Assembly (NCBI RefSeq): GCF_019278465.1
Contig: NZ_CP058983.1
Location: forward strand, 1,425,501-1,489,500
DNA from: Tenacibaculum sp. AHE14PA
Lineage (GTDB): Bacteria > Bacteroidota > Bacteroidia > Flavobacteriales > Flavobacteriaceae
Length of the DNA: 64,000 nt
Direction: 5' to 3'
Numbering within the stretch: position 1 is the first letter of the stretch; each line of letters starts with the position of its first letter. Under the pieces are notes generated by a model. That model did no database searches. It worked only from the letters and a program-made list of their open reading frames with translations, and was not told the DNA's origin. Positions 8,791 through 17,639 of the stretch are shown here, one piece after another. A program made the translations under genes and the position numbers.

Positions 8791-9048
8791 CCTACTGATA
8801 AGAAAAACCGTACAACATCCTATCCTTCTCTTTTAATTTTACTTCTATAACTATATTAAAGCGTTATTTAGCTGATAATCTTAAATATGAAATTGAATTT
8901 CAACTACAAAAGAACAATATAATGCCACAATTATTGAGCACACACACCCATAACGAATTTATGTTTTTCTTTTTTATCTTCAATAAAAACTCTTAAAAAA
9001 CCATTTACAACGAAAATAAATTAGCATCTATTTATCTTGTATATTTAT

Positions 9049-10110
9049 TTAAACTTTTCGAGTCTTATTCATCAACCAAAAATCTGCCAATACTAAAGCT
9101 GTTAACGCCTCTACAATAGGTACAGCTCTAGGAACCACACAAGGGTCATGCCGACCTTTACCTTGTATTTCTGTTAATTCATTTTGTGAATTAATCGTTT
9201 GTTGATTTTGCATAATAGTAGCAACTGGCTTAAAAGCTACTCGAAAATAAATATCCATTCCGTTTGAAACACCTCCTTGAATTCCTCCTGATAAATTTGA
9301 TTGTGTAGTACCATCTTCATTAAAAATATCATTATGCTTAGAACCTTGCATTTTAGCGCCACAAAACCCGCTTCCGAATTCAAAGCCTTTTACAGCGTTA
9401 ATAGATAACATTGCTTTACCTAGCTCTGCATGTAATTTATGAAAAATAGGCTCCCCTAAACCAATAGGCATATTTTGAGCTACGCAAGTAATTGTACCAC
9501 CAATAGTATCGCCTGCTTTTTTTATTTCTTTAATCTTAGTAATCATTTTTTCTGCAGAAGCTTCATCAGGACAACGAACAGCATTACTTTCTGTTTTCGT
9601 AAAATCTAAATCCTGATAAGGTTTCATCATAAAAACATCGCCAACAGATGAAGTAAACGCATTTATATTAATATGCTTAATTAATTGTTTTGCCAAAGCA
9701 CCAGCAACTACCCAATTAGCAGTTTCTCGTGCGGATGTACGACCACCACCCCTATAATCTCTTATTCCATATTTTTTATCATAGGTATAATCTGCATGCG
9801 AAGGGCGATATACATTTGTATTATGATTATAATCTTTACTTTTTTGATTGGTATTTTTTATTTGAAAACCAATAGATGCCCCAGTTGTTTTACCTTCAAA
9901 AATACCAGATAGGAACTCGACAGTATCTGGTTCTTTACGCTGGGTTACAATTTTAGATTGTCCTGGCTTACGCCGATCTAATTCTTTTTGAACGGCATTT
10001 AAGTCTACCTCCATCCCTGCCGGAAAACCATCTATAACTCCTCCTATTGCAATTCCGTGTGATTCACCAAAAGTGGTTAGTTTTAAAATATTCCCAAATG
10101 AATTAAACAT
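9049..10110 (-). CDS. aroC: Chorismate synthase
   Basis: The 353-residue, FMN-dependent last enzyme of the shikimate pathway (EPSP to chorismate). Family signatures are all present: N-terminal [20 protein letters not shown], then [29 protein letters not shown], and C-terminal [20 protein letters not shown]. Length is typical. It is monocistronic, with a TATTTTTG promoter element just upstream and a short leader. No other shikimate genes are in the window. Confidence 0.97.
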   Translation of the reverse strand: MFNSFGNILKLTTFGESHGIAIGGVIDGFPAGMEVDLNAVQKELDRRKPGQSKIVTQRKEPDTVEFLSGIFEGKTTGASIGFQIKNTNQKSKDYNHNTNVYRPSHADYTYDKKYGIRDYRGGGRTSARETANWVVAGALAKQLIKHININAFTSSVGDVFMMKPYQDLDFTKTESNAVRCPDEASAEKMITKIKEIKKAGDTIGGTITCVAQNMPIGLGEPIFHKLHAELGKAMLSINAVKGFEFGSGFCGAKMQGSKHNDIFNEDGTTQSNLSGGIQGGVSNGMDIYFRVAFKPVATIMQNQQTINSQNELTEIQGKGRHDPCVVPRAVPIVEALTALVLADFWLMNKTRKV

Positions 10111-10128
10111 GCTTTATCTATTTTAAAA

Positions 10129-10136
10129 CAAAAATA
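10129..10136 (-). promoter_or_regulatory. Bacteroidota -7 element (TATTTTTG) for aroC
   Basis: A TAnnTTTG match on the minus strand 19 bases upstream of the aroC ATG. The remaining intergenic DNA up to 10401 (about 265 bases) shows no ORF or strong structure. Confidence 0.45.
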
Positions 10137-10401
10137 ATTTATTTGAAATGAAAAACTATCGCTTTTAAACTATAATTATCTTAAAAACGATATTAAAATT
10201 AAATGGTTTTCGCTTTCTAATCTATTTAAATATCCCGTTTTTAAAAATAAATGTGCCTCAATGATATTTTTATAAAAAAAAATTCTTTTCACAAAAAAGC
10301 AAACTACCTGATAACAAAACAATTGCAGACACAACTCACTTTTTATCTAAAAAACATTAAAAAAAAGTTCATTATATTTTTTTAGAACTAAAAAAAGGTT
10401 C

Positions 10402-10409
10402 TATATTTG
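10402..10409 (+). promoter_or_regulatory. Bacteroidota -7 element (TATATTTG) for tRNA-Ser
   Basis: A perfect TAnnTTTG match 36 bases upstream of the mature tRNA-Ser 5' end, followed by the GCACCCGC-type start region common before tRNA genes in this group. Confidence 0.6.
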
Positions 10410-10444
10410 CACCCGCAATCAGGGAATACTTGATTAGCATGTCA

Positions 10445-10529
10445 GGAGAAATGGCAGAGTGGTCGAATGCGGCGGTCTTGAAAACCGTTGTCTGTAACAG
10501 GACCGGGGGTTCGAATCCCTCTTTCTCCG
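10445..10529 (+). tRNA. tRNA-Ser (anticodon TGA)
   Basis: 85 nucleotides. The acceptor stem GGAGAAA pairs with TTTCTCC, discriminator G. Anticodon loop CTTGAAA gives anticodon TGA. A long variable arm and the T-loop GGTTCGAATCC are present, as expected for a class II serine tRNA. CCA is not encoded. Confidence 0.95.
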
Positions 10530-10530
10530 C

Positions 10531-10560
10531 AAAGCCGAAGCTAACGCTTCGGCTTTTTTT
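10531..10560 (+). terminator. Terminator of tRNA-Ser
   Basis: AAAGCCGAAG-loop-CTTCGGCTTT followed by T residues, directly after the tRNA. Confidence 0.85.
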
Positions 10561-10571
10561 AGGGGATTAAA

Positions 10572-10652
10572 GAAAAAACTTACTTTGTAAGCTTTTTTCG
10601 ATTTATAAAAACTACTCCTGCAGTATAAATTGAAAAACCTGAATTATCTCTA
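10572..10652 (-). pseudogene. Possible remnant of a duplicated PAP2 3' end
   Basis: The minus strand reads VRDNSGFSIYTAGVV...NRKKLTK then a stop. It resembles the last residues of the adjacent PAP2 gene (GFSAYALYTVLVKKIF) in the GFSxY...V...KK pattern, with a small gap. It sits directly downstream of that gene and its terminator, so a truncated tandem copy is possible. The match is short and could be chance. Confidence 0.2.
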
Positions 10653-10697
10653 ACAAAAAAACGATCCATTTTATATAAAATGGATCGTTTTTTTGTT
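10651..10697 (-). terminator. Terminator of the PAP2/PPIase run
   Basis: A long palindrome, TAACAAAAAAACGATCCATT and its complement around a TATA-type loop, 13 bases beyond the PAP2 stop codon. Confidence 0.75.
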
Positions 10698-10709
10698 AGA
10701 GAATTATAA

Positions 10710-11270
10710 CTAATTAAATATTTTTTTAACTAATACCGTATATAATGCATAAGCAGAAAAACCTATTACGGTTCCGTTTATAAAGCCACATAAAATATCA
10801 ATAGGAAAATGAACACCTAAATACAATCTACTATAGGCAAAGACTAACGGAAAAAGAAGTAGGAATCTAATATAACGTACATGATTTTTTAAAAGCATAA
10901 TTAAAAAAACAGCAACTACTGTAGATGTTGTTGCATGACCAGAAGCAAAACTAAAACTCTGCGGTCTTATTAACGTTCTTAGCAAATCTTTTATAGCAGG
11001 ATCATTATTTGGCCTTAACCTTTCAAAAACCCCTCTTATAACGTTTGTAATTTGATCTGAAAAAGTAATTAAGGCTGCTATAAATACCATGGTAAACAAT
11101 CCTTTTTTCCATCCATAATGCTTAAATATCAAAAAAAGCATAAAAACGAATAAAGGAATCCAGTTAAACTGATTCGTTATCGCTAACCAAAGTCCATCCC
11201 ATTGCTCACTTCCTAAATTATTTAAATAAATAAGGAGTTGCTTGTCTTTTTGTATAATGTTTTCTATCAA
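10710..11270 (-). CDS. PAP2-family membrane phosphatase
   Basis: 186 residues with about five membrane helices. The three-part acid-phosphatase motif is present: ERLRPNNDP (motif 1), FASGHATTST (motif 2, catalytic His) and SRLYLGVHFPID (motif 3, second His). Members dephosphorylate undecaprenyl pyrophosphate, phosphatidic acid or lipid A at the outer face of the inner membrane; the substrate cannot be assigned here. Its start follows the cyclophilin-FKBP stop by 2 bases, so it ends the gldI-region transcript. Confidence 0.9.
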   Translation of the reverse strand: MIENIIQKDKQLLIYLNNLGSEQWDGLWLAITNQFNWIPLFVFMLFLIFKHYGWKKGLFTMVFIAALITFSDQITNVIRGVFERLRPNNDPAIKDLLRTLIRPQSFSFASGHATTSTVVAVFLIMLLKNHVRYIRFLLLFPLVFAYSRLYLGVHFPIDILCGFINGTVIGFSAYALYTVLVKKIFN

Positions 11271-11272
11271 AA

Positions 11273-12316
11273 CTATTTACCTACTTTTAATACTTCTATT
11301 TCAAAAATTAAATCAGCTTTACCTATGATTGGACCTAAACCAGCTTCACCATACCCTAAATAATAAGGAATAAAAAATGTTGATTTATCTCCTTCTCTCA
11401 TTGTTTTTACCCCTTCTTTCCAACCTGGTATTAATGGTTTTTCTGTATTGTTGATTGTAAAAGTGAATGGTTTTTTATCTAAACTAGAGTCTATTTTTTT
11501 CCCATCTGCTAAATATAACGTATAATGCACCGTAGTTGGTAATGCAGGGTTAACCTTTTTACCGTTACCTTTTTGTAACTTTAAAATTTTTAAACCAGAA
11601 TCTGTTTCTACAGCATCGTTAATACCTTTTTCTTCTTGAAACTTACGTTTCGCAGCCTCTACAGCTTTCTTACGCTCAGCTTCTCGCTTTGCTACATTGG
11701 TTAATTCATGCTCGAAAACAACAGCTGCTTTAAACTTTTTAGCTTCTTTACCAACTCTGATTATCGCTACATGATTGATGTAATCATTTTTCTTAATTAC
11801 ATCAACAATATTTTGACCAAATAGTACTTTACCGAAAATTGAATGTAAACCATCTAACCAAGGTGTTTCTTTATGTGTTATAAAAAACTGACTGGAATTT
11901 GTTGCTTTTCCTGAATTTGCCATCGACAATACACCTGGCGAATCATGTTTGTAAATTAATTGTCCGTTTTCATCCATAGGAAACTCATCTCCAAACTTAT
12001 AACCAGCATTACCAGCACCTGTACCAGTAATATCTCCTCCCTGAACCATAAAATCTTTAATAACTCTATGAAATTTTGTTTTATCATAATAAGGCTTCCC
12101 TTTTAAAGAGTCTGTCATTTTAGGATTATTTCCCTCAGCTAAAGAAACAAAATTAGCAACCGTCATTGGCATTTCTTGTTCGTATAGCTTTATTAAAATA
12201 TCCCCTCTATTAGTTTGTAAATCTGCATACAATCCGTTTTCTAAATCTGGATATTTAACAGATTTACAAGCTGAAAACAATACCATTACTGCTATTAAAA
12301 CTTTATAAAACTTCAT
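11273..12316 (-). CDS. Dual-domain immunophilin lipoprotein: cyclophilin fused to FKBP
   Basis: 347 residues. A lipoprotein signal ends at Cys17 (LFSAC). Residues about 27-190 form a cyclophilin-type PPIase (FHRVIKDFMVQGGDITGTG, then SGKATNSSQFFITH and WLDGLHSIFGKV). A charged coiled-coil-like linker (about 195-235) leads to an FKBP domain (about 255-347; PLIPGWKEGVKTMREGDKST and IPYYLGYGEAGLG). Both PPIase families in one chain are known as dual-family immunophilins and the cyclophilin-first order is reported in flavobacteria. It probably folds proline-rich proteins in the periplasm. It lies between the PAP2 gene and a second FKBP gene. Confidence 0.93.
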   Translation of the reverse strand: MKFYKVLIAVMVLFSACKSVKYPDLENGLYADLQTNRGDILIKLYEQEMPMTVANFVSLAEGNNPKMTDSLKGKPYYDKTKFHRVIKDFMVQGGDITGTGAGNAGYKFGDEFPMDENGQLIYKHDSPGVLSMANSGKATNSSQFFITHKETPWLDGLHSIFGKVLFGQNIVDVIKKNDYINHVAIIRVGKEAKKFKAAVVFEHELTNVAKREAERKKAVEAAKRKFQEEKGINDAVETDSGLKILKLQKGNGKKVNPALPTTVHYTLYLADGKKIDSSLDKKPFTFTINNTEKPLIPGWKEGVKTMREGDKSTFFIPYYLGYGEAGLGPIIGKADLIFEIEVLKVGK

Positions 12317-12405
12317 TTATTATTATTTTAAGATTCTCTTATAAACAATCAATTAGGTTAGTAACAAGTACTAACCTAATTGCATTTTAGTCTTTTATAT
12401 TGCTA

Positions 12406-13131
12406 TTACTTAACCTCAAGTAACTCTACATCAAACACTAAAGCAGAAAAAGGCTTTATTGTAGCACCTCTTTGTTGCGCTCCGTAAGCTAAATCTTGAG
12501 GAATAAAAAATTTATACTTTGCTCCAGACTTCATCAATTGTAAACCTTCTGTCCAACCTTTAATAACTTGGTTTACTCCAAATTCTGTTGGCTCACCTCT
12601 ATCTACAGAGCTATCAAAAACAGTTCCGTCTGTTAATGTACCGTGATAATGAACTTTTACACGTGAAGTTGCAGTTGGTGCATCTCCATTTCCTTCTTTT
12701 AAAACAATGTACTGCAAACCACTAGCTGTTGTTTTTACACCGTCTTTTGTTTTATTTTCAGCTAAGAAATCTTCACCTGCTTTTTTATGATCTCCAAATT
12801 CAGCTTCTGCTTTTTTTGATTGAAGCGCTTGTTGCTCCTTCATTTTTTCTTCTTGTCTTTTCTGAAAAAACGCTCTTAAAACATTATTTATATCTTTAGA
12901 CTCAACTAATAAATTGGTAGAATCCATTCCGTTTTTAAATCCCTGAACGAATAAACCTTGATCTATATCATCAAAATTTGTTTTAATCTTATTCGCCATA
13001 TCTAAACCTAAACTATAACTTACAGAATCTATTTCTGTTGCTAATGATTTTTTTGTTTCAAATTGGCTATTACCACATGATACGATTGATAAGGTTACAA
13101 CTGCTGCTGCTAAAATTTTAGTTAATTTCAT
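12406..13131 (-). CDS. FKBP-type peptidyl-prolyl isomerase lipoprotein (FkpA-like)
   Basis: 241 residues. A signal peptide with lipobox ends at Cys19 (VTLSIVSC). The FKBP N-terminal dimerisation domain is at about 30-110 (DSVSYSLGLDMANKIKTNFD, then a Lys/Gln/Glu-rich helix), and the FKBP domain at about 145-241 with VKVHYHGTLTDGTVFDSS, VIKGWTEGLQLMKSGAKYKF and IPQDLAYG. Architecture matches FkpA/Mip chaperone-isomerases of the periplasm or outer membrane. It sits between two other PPIase genes and is probably cotranscribed with gldI (13-base gap). Confidence 0.93.
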   Translation of the reverse strand: MKLTKILAAAVVTLSIVSCGNSQFETKKSLATEIDSVSYSLGLDMANKIKTNFDDIDQGLFVQGFKNGMDSTNLLVESKDINNVLRAFFQKRQEEKMKEQQALQSKKAEAEFGDHKKAGEDFLAENKTKDGVKTTASGLQYIVLKEGNGDAPTATSRVKVHYHGTLTDGTVFDSSVDRGEPTEFGVNQVIKGWTEGLQLMKSGAKYKFFIPQDLAYGAQQRGATIKPFSALVFDVELLEVK

Positions 13132-13144
13132 TTTTATTTATTTG

Positions 13145-13669
13145 TTATTTAATTTCGATTAATGTTACTGTACTTTTTATTGGTTGATTTACAACAATCT
13201 TATTTCCATCTCCTACAACTCCGAAAGCTCTGTATGACGGAATTACAAATGTAATTGTTTCTCCCTTTTTCATCAACTTTATTCCATCTTGTAATGCCGG
13301 AATAAAATCTTCTTTATCTACTTTATAATTTCTTTCTTTCTTCTGATAAATAACATTTCCTTGTACATCAGAAACTTCATAACTCAATAAAACAAGGTCT
13401 TCTGATTTAGGTTTTACGGTATTTAAAGTATCTTTAACAATGTATGTATACCAAAATCCGCTTTCTGAAGCTATATATTTATGAATTGTATCTTTAGAAA
13501 TAAAGTTTTCTAATCGCTCTTTCTCTAAAGCATTTAGTTTTTTATTTTTAGCAATAACCTCTTTATAAAAGTTAACGGTTCCTTGTTTTTTTGGCCTTCT
13601 TGCTTCAGGCTCTTTACAAGAACTTATACTTAAAACAACTAGTAAGAAAAAAACTATATTAAACTTCAT
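13145..13669 (-). CDS. gldI: Gliding motility-associated FKBP-type isomerase lipoprotein GldI
   Basis: 174 residues with a lipoprotein signal ending at Cys18 (LSISSC). A helical N-terminal part is followed by an FKBP domain (about 85-174: ALQDGIKLMKKGETITFVIP, RAFGVVGDGNK). GldI is required for gliding and the type IX secretion machinery in Flavobacterium johnsoniae. Its start overlaps the end of the DHH phosphoesterase gene by 11 bases; the phosphoesterase-gldI-FKBP neighbourhood supports the assignment rather than a generic FKBP. Confidence 0.88.
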   Translation of the reverse strand: MKFNIVFFLLVVLSISSCKEPEARRPKKQGTVNFYKEVIAKNKKLNALEKERLENFISKDTIHKYIASESGFWYTYIVKDTLNTVKPKSEDLVLLSYEVSDVQGNVIYQKKERNYKVDKEDFIPALQDGIKLMKKGETITFVIPSYRAFGVVGDGNKIVVNQPIKSTVTLIEIK

Positions 13670-14687
13670 AAGATGCTTCTAATTCTTTTTGATAGTTAGG
13701 TAATAACGCTGTAAATGTTGCAATCGTATCTTCCATCGACTCTAAACTTTTACCTCCAGCTGCATTGTCATGTCCACCACCTGAAAAATGATTTCTAGCA
13801 AACTGATTTACAGAAAACTTCCCTTTACTACGAAGTGACATTTTAATTATTCCTTGTTCTTTATCTTCAATAAAAATAGCTGCAAATACAATTCCTTTTA
13901 AAGAAAGTGCATAATTTACAACACCTTCTGTATCTCCTTTTTCGTAATTAAACTTTTTCTTTTCTTCTTCGGATAAAGTTATAAAAGCTGTTTTATACTC
14001 TGGCAACAACTTCATATTACTTAAAGCTTGCCCTAACAGTAACAAACGGCTGTATGAATTTGCATCGTGTACATTACTATGAATCTCATCATTCTTAGCT
14101 CCCTTATCAATTAAATCTGCAATAATACGGTGCGTTGTACTTGTGGTTGATCTAAAACGGAAAGAACCTGTATCGGTCATAATACCTGTATATAAACAAG
14201 TTGCTATATTTTCATCAATCAAAGCAACATCTCCCATCATTTCAATGAAGTTATATACCATTTGACAGGTAGATGACATAGTAGTATCTGAATACATATA
14301 CTCAAAATCGTCTGGTTGTTGATGATGATCTATCAATGCAAAATCATTCTTGTATTGCTCTAAAGTATTCTGCATATCGCCTCCTACTCTGTGCAATGCA
14401 TTAAAATCTAAAAGGAATACAATTTCTGAATTATTTAAAGACCGAACACTTTGCTTGTTCTGACGATCAAAACGATAAACGGTATCCGACCCAGGAATCC
14501 AATGTAAAAAATCTGGATATTCATTAGGCATAACCACCTGAGCGGTATGTCCTTTTTTATCTAAATAATGTTTTAATCCTAAAGTAGAGCCAACGGCATC
14601 ACCATCGGGATTCCTATGACCTATTATCACAATATTTTTAGGTTGCGATAAAAATTCTTTGAGTTCTGTAAAGTGTTTTAAAATCAT
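13659..14687 (-). CDS. nrnA: DHH/DHHA1 phosphoesterase (NrnA-like nanoRNase / pAp phosphatase)
   Basis: 342 residues. The DHH domain has GHRNPDGDAVGS (23-34), LLDFNA (about 92-97) and DHH at 120-122; the DHHA1 substrate domain ends with FSGGGHDNAAGG. Family members degrade 2-5 nucleotide RNAs and dephosphorylate 3'-phosphoadenosine 5'-phosphate in the cytoplasm. It is the first gene of the PPIase transcript and is divergent from ndk, with about 90 bases between them. Whether its role is RNA turnover or cyclic-di-nucleotide breakdown cannot be read from sequence. Confidence 0.9.
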   Translation of the reverse strand: MILKHFTELKEFLSQPKNIVIIGHRNPDGDAVGSTLGLKHYLDKKGHTAQVVMPNEYPDFLHWIPGSDTVYRFDRQNKQSVRSLNNSEIVFLLDFNALHRVGGDMQNTLEQYKNDFALIDHHQQPDDFEYMYSDTTMSSTCQMVYNFIEMMGDVALIDENIATCLYTGIMTDTGSFRFRSTTSTTHRIIADLIDKGAKNDEIHSNVHDANSYSRLLLLGQALSNMKLLPEYKTAFITLSEEEKKKFNYEKGDTEGVVNYALSLKGIVFAAIFIEDKEQGIIKMSLRSKGKFSVNQFARNHFSGGGHDNAAGGKSLESMEDTIATFTALLPNYQKELEASYEV

Positions 14688-14780
14688 AAGTGGCGAATAT
14701 ACAATTAAATTAAAAAAATTGTGTAATTTCGCGCCGATTTTGTGTGACGTTCACACGTACAACTATTAAAACAAATACAG

Positions 14781-15200
14781 ATGGCAACAAATAGAACTTT
14801 TACAATGATTAAACCAGATGGTGTTGAAAACGGACATACTGGTGCAATATTAGACAAAATTAATGCTGCAGGTTTTAGAATCGTAGCAATGAAAAAAACG
14901 CAAATGACTAAGCGTGATGCTGAAGCTTTTTATGCTGTGCATAACGAACGCCCTTTCTTTGGTGAATTAGTTGAATTTATGACTCGCGGACCAATTATCG
15001 CTGCTGTTTTAGAAAAAGACAACGCTGTTGAAGATTTTAGAACTTTAATCGGTGCTACTAACCCTGCAGATGCTGCTGAAGGAACTATTCGTAAAATGTT
15101 TGCTACATCTATTGGTGAAAATGCTGTTCATGGATCTGATTCTGATGAAAATGCTGCTATTGAAGGTGCTTTCCATTTTTCTGGTAGAGAGATGTTCTAA
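14781..15200 (+). CDS. ndk: Nucleoside diphosphate kinase
   Basis: 139 residues, the standard length. It transfers the gamma phosphate from NTPs to NDPs through phospho-His117 in the NAVHGSDS motif. N-terminal [12 protein letters not shown] and the Lys/Arg/Thr nucleotide-binding residues (Lys11, [19 protein letters not shown]) are conserved. Monocistronic, ending at a bidirectional terminator. Confidence 0.97.
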   Translation: MATNRTFTMIKPDGVENGHTGAILDKINAAGFRIVAMKKTQMTKRDAEAFYAVHNERPFFGELVEFMTRGPIIAAVLEKDNAVEDFRTLIGATNPADAAEGTIRKMFATSIGENAVHGSDSDENAAIEGAFHFSGREMF

Positions 15201-15221
15201 GAACACACTTTCTTAAAATAT

Positions 15222-15256
15222 AAAAAAACTCGTTACTAAATCGTAACGAGTTTTTT
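15222..15256. terminator. Bidirectional terminator between ndk and DUF721 gene
   Basis: AAAAAAACTCGTTAC-loop-GTAACGAGTTTTTT, between convergent genes. Confidence 0.85.
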
Positions 15257-15280
15257 GTGCTTTTTATTGTAGACAAAAAA

Positions 15281-15580
15281 CTACACCAACATTAATTTCT
15301 TCACCAATGTTTCGCCCATTTCTTCGTTAATCATAGTTATGATTTTATCTTTTCCGTAACTTAATTGCTCTCTTAACGCTGACGAAGTTAAACTAACTAT
15401 TAAAGTTCCGTTTTGCAATTTTACTTCGTTTGTATATGACACCACTCCTGGCCCCATCATTTTACCCCAAGCCTCGTCTATGTGTATTTTCTGAAAACCT
15501 TTATTTAAGTTTCCTTCTTTTATAAAACTACCTAACAAATCTTTCATTGAAAGACTATCATTTTCTCTTTTTTTTGCCAT
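15281..15580 (-). CDS. DUF721 protein, DciA-like candidate helicase loader/operator
   Basis: 99 residues. It has the DUF721 core: a helical N-terminus (LGSFIKEGNLNKGFQKIHID) leading to WGKMMGPGVVSYTNEVKLQN and LIVSLTSSALREQLSYGKDK. DUF721 is the DciA family, the ancestral factor that loads or operates the replicative helicase DnaB. The neighbouring recF, usual near dciA in other phyla, supports this. The short form consists of little more than the KH-like domain, with no long C-terminal tail. DnaB interaction here is inference. Confidence 0.85.
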   Translation of the reverse strand: MAKKRENDSLSMKDLLGSFIKEGNLNKGFQKIHIDEAWGKMMGPGVVSYTNEVKLQNGTLIVSLTSSALREQLSYGKDKIITMINEEMGETLVKKLMLV

Positions 15581-15662
15581 AATTAATTATGATAATATGT
15601 AATTGTGAACAAAATAAAGTAACCTTTAATTAATTACTTTAACATTCTTTCCTGTAATTACT

Positions 15663-16742
15663 TTATAATTTAAAAATCTGATATTCTTGATTACTCTTTT
15701 TTATAACACTTTCGGTACGATCAAAATGCGTGTCGGTAATAAAAATTTGTCCAAAAGCATCATTATTTACCAAATCTACTATTTGTGCAACACGATTTTC
15801 ATCTAATTTATCAAAAATATCATCTAATAATAAAATCGGAGTTACATTAGATTGTTTTTTTATAAACTCGAACTGCGCTAACTTTAAAGCTATTAAATAT
15901 GATTTTTGTTGCCCTTGAGAGCCAAATTTTTTAATCGGATACTCTCCTATTTCAAAATTTAAATCGTCTTTATGAATTCCTGATGACGTGTATTGCAATA
16001 ACCTATCTTTCTCTAAGCTTTGCGAAAACAAATCTGTCAAGGAAGAATTGTGTAACTGACTTTTATAACGCAAATTCACTTCTTCTTTAGCGCCCGATAT
16101 AATTTGATGCTTTTCATTAAAAATAGGCACAAACTCCTCTAAAAAAGCTTTTCTCTTCTCATAAATAACGGTTCCGTATTCAACTAATTGTTCATCGTAC
16201 ACTTTTAAATTTAATGCATCAAAAATTCTGTTTGCTGCAAAATACTTTAACAAAGCGTTACGCTGACTTATTATCTTATTATACGAAATTAACCCTTGTA
16301 AATAGCTTTTATCTTGCTGAGAAATAACGCCGTCTATAAATTTTCTACGAGTTTCACTTCCTTCTACAATTAAATCTCTATCCGCAGGTGAAATAATTAC
16401 CAAGGGTAACTGACCGATGTGCTCAGAAAACTTTTCATAAGCCTTTCCGTTTCTTTTTAGCATTTTTTTCTGACCTCTTTTTAAAGAACACAAAATTTTC
16501 TCATTTCTGTCGCCTAATAAGTAATCTCCTTCGATCATAAAAAAATCTTGACCATGACGAATATTCTGTCCAGCGACCGAATTAAAATAACTTTTTGCAA
16601 AAGATAAATAGTAAATAGCATCTAAGACATTGGTTTTACCAATTCCGTTATTACCTACAAAACAATTTATTTTCTTCTGAAAATCAAAGGTTTGCGTTTC
16701 TATATTCTTAAAATTTACTAGTGATATTTTCTGCAAATACAT
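15663..16742 (-). CDS. recF: DNA replication/repair protein RecF
   Basis: 359 residues, full length. SMC-like ATPase with Walker A GNNGIGKT (30-37), signature motif [11 protein letters not shown] and Walker [15 protein letters not shown]; the C-terminus has ITDTHFDR. RecF binds gapped DNA and loads RecA with RecOR. It is cotranscribed with the downstream DUF721 gene (82-base gap) and divergent from the TPR gene. Confidence 0.96.
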   Translation of the reverse strand: MYLQKISLVNFKNIETQTFDFQKKINCFVGNNGIGKTNVLDAIYYLSFAKSYFNSVAGQNIRHGQDFFMIEGDYLLGDRNEKILCSLKRGQKKMLKRNGKAYEKFSEHIGQLPLVIISPADRDLIVEGSETRRKFIDGVISQQDKSYLQGLISYNKIISQRNALLKYFAANRIFDALNLKVYDEQLVEYGTVIYEKRKAFLEEFVPIFNEKHQIISGAKEEVNLRYKSQLHNSSLTDLFSQSLEKDRLLQYTSSGIHKDDLNFEIGEYPIKKFGSQGQQKSYLIALKLAQFEFIKKQSNVTPILLLDDIFDKLDENRVAQIVDLVNNDAFGQIFITDTHFDRTESVIKKSNQEYQIFKL

Positions 16743-16825
16743 GAATGAGAATTATTTCGAAAAAGAAAGCGCAAATTATCATTTTTTTTACGAATAACCG
16801 ATTTTTAAAATCCAATTTAAAAACA

Positions 16826-16833
16826 TACTTTTG
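16826..16833 (+). promoter_or_regulatory. Bacteroidota -7 element (TACTTTTG)
   Basis: A perfect TAnnTTTG match 24 bases before the ATG of the TPR protein; short leader expected. Confidence 0.5.
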
Positions 16834-16856
16834 TCGCCACTAATTTTTAAGCAATT

Positions 16857-17639
16857 ATGGCTACATACAAGAAAAGAGGTTATAAACCTAAAAAAGAAAA
16901 GTTTGCACAGGAAGAAGTAGAAAACTTTGATGAATCTCAAAGTACTACCGCCGAAGTATTTAATACTTTAGACGATACAGCCAACAAATCTGAACAATGG
17001 ATTGAGAAAAACAGCAAGCCTTTATTTTACGGGTTGGTAACAGTTGCTGCTTTAATTTTAGGATATTTAGCATACACTAAGTTTGTTGCAGAACCTAACG
17101 AACAAGAAGCTTCTAACGAATTAGCTTACCCAAGAACTTTCTTTGCAAAGGCTACAATATCTGCAGGAGTTGCAGCTGATTCTTTATATAATTTAGGATT
17201 AACTGGTGGTGACGGGAAATATGGTTTTACTGATATAGCTGCTGATTTTAGCGGAACTAAAGCAGGGAACTTAGCAAACTATTATGCTGGTATTTCTTAC
17301 TTAAAAATGAAAAAATACGAAAAAGCAATAGAATATTTAAGTGATTTTAATTCTGATGATGAATTATTAGGCCCAACTGCTTTAGGTGCTATCGGTGATG
17401 CTTTTGCTGATATTAACCAACCAGAAGATGCTTTAGCTTATTATCAAAAAGCTGCCAACAAAAAAGACAATGACTTTACATCTCCTTTATTTTTATTCAA
17501 AGCAGCTCAAATTGCTATGGACTTAAAGGAATATGGTACTGCTGAAAAATTATACACAAGCATTAAAGAAAAATACGCTACTACTGATCAAGGTAGAGAT
17601 ATTGAAAAATATATCAATAGCGCAAAATATGCTCAATAA
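16857..17639 (+). CDS. Tetratricopeptide-repeat membrane-anchored protein (YfgM-like layout)
   Basis: 260 residues. A Lys/Glu-rich cytoplasmic N-terminus (about 1-55) precedes one membrane helix (about 56-72, LFYGLVTVAALILGYLAY). TPR-type repeats follow (about 130-250; NLANYYAGISYLKMKKYEKA, ALGAIGDAFADINQPEDALA, TSPLFLFKAAQIAMDLKEYG). This topology is that of YfgM-type ancillary factors near the Sec translocon, but homology to YfgM is only by layout. The stop overlaps the ribH start by one base (TAATG), so they are coupled. Confidence 0.85.
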   Translation: MATYKKRGYKPKKEKFAQEEVENFDESQSTTAEVFNTLDDTANKSEQWIEKNSKPLFYGLVTVAALILGYLAYTKFVAEPNEQEASNELAYPRTFFAKATISAGVAADSLYNLGLTGGDGKYGFTDIAADFSGTKAGNLANYYAGISYLKMKKYEKAIEYLSDFNSDDELLGPTALGAIGDAFADINQPEDALAYYQKAANKKDNDFTSPLFLFKAAQIAMDLKEYGTAEKLYTSIKEKYATTDQGRDIEKYINSAKYAQ

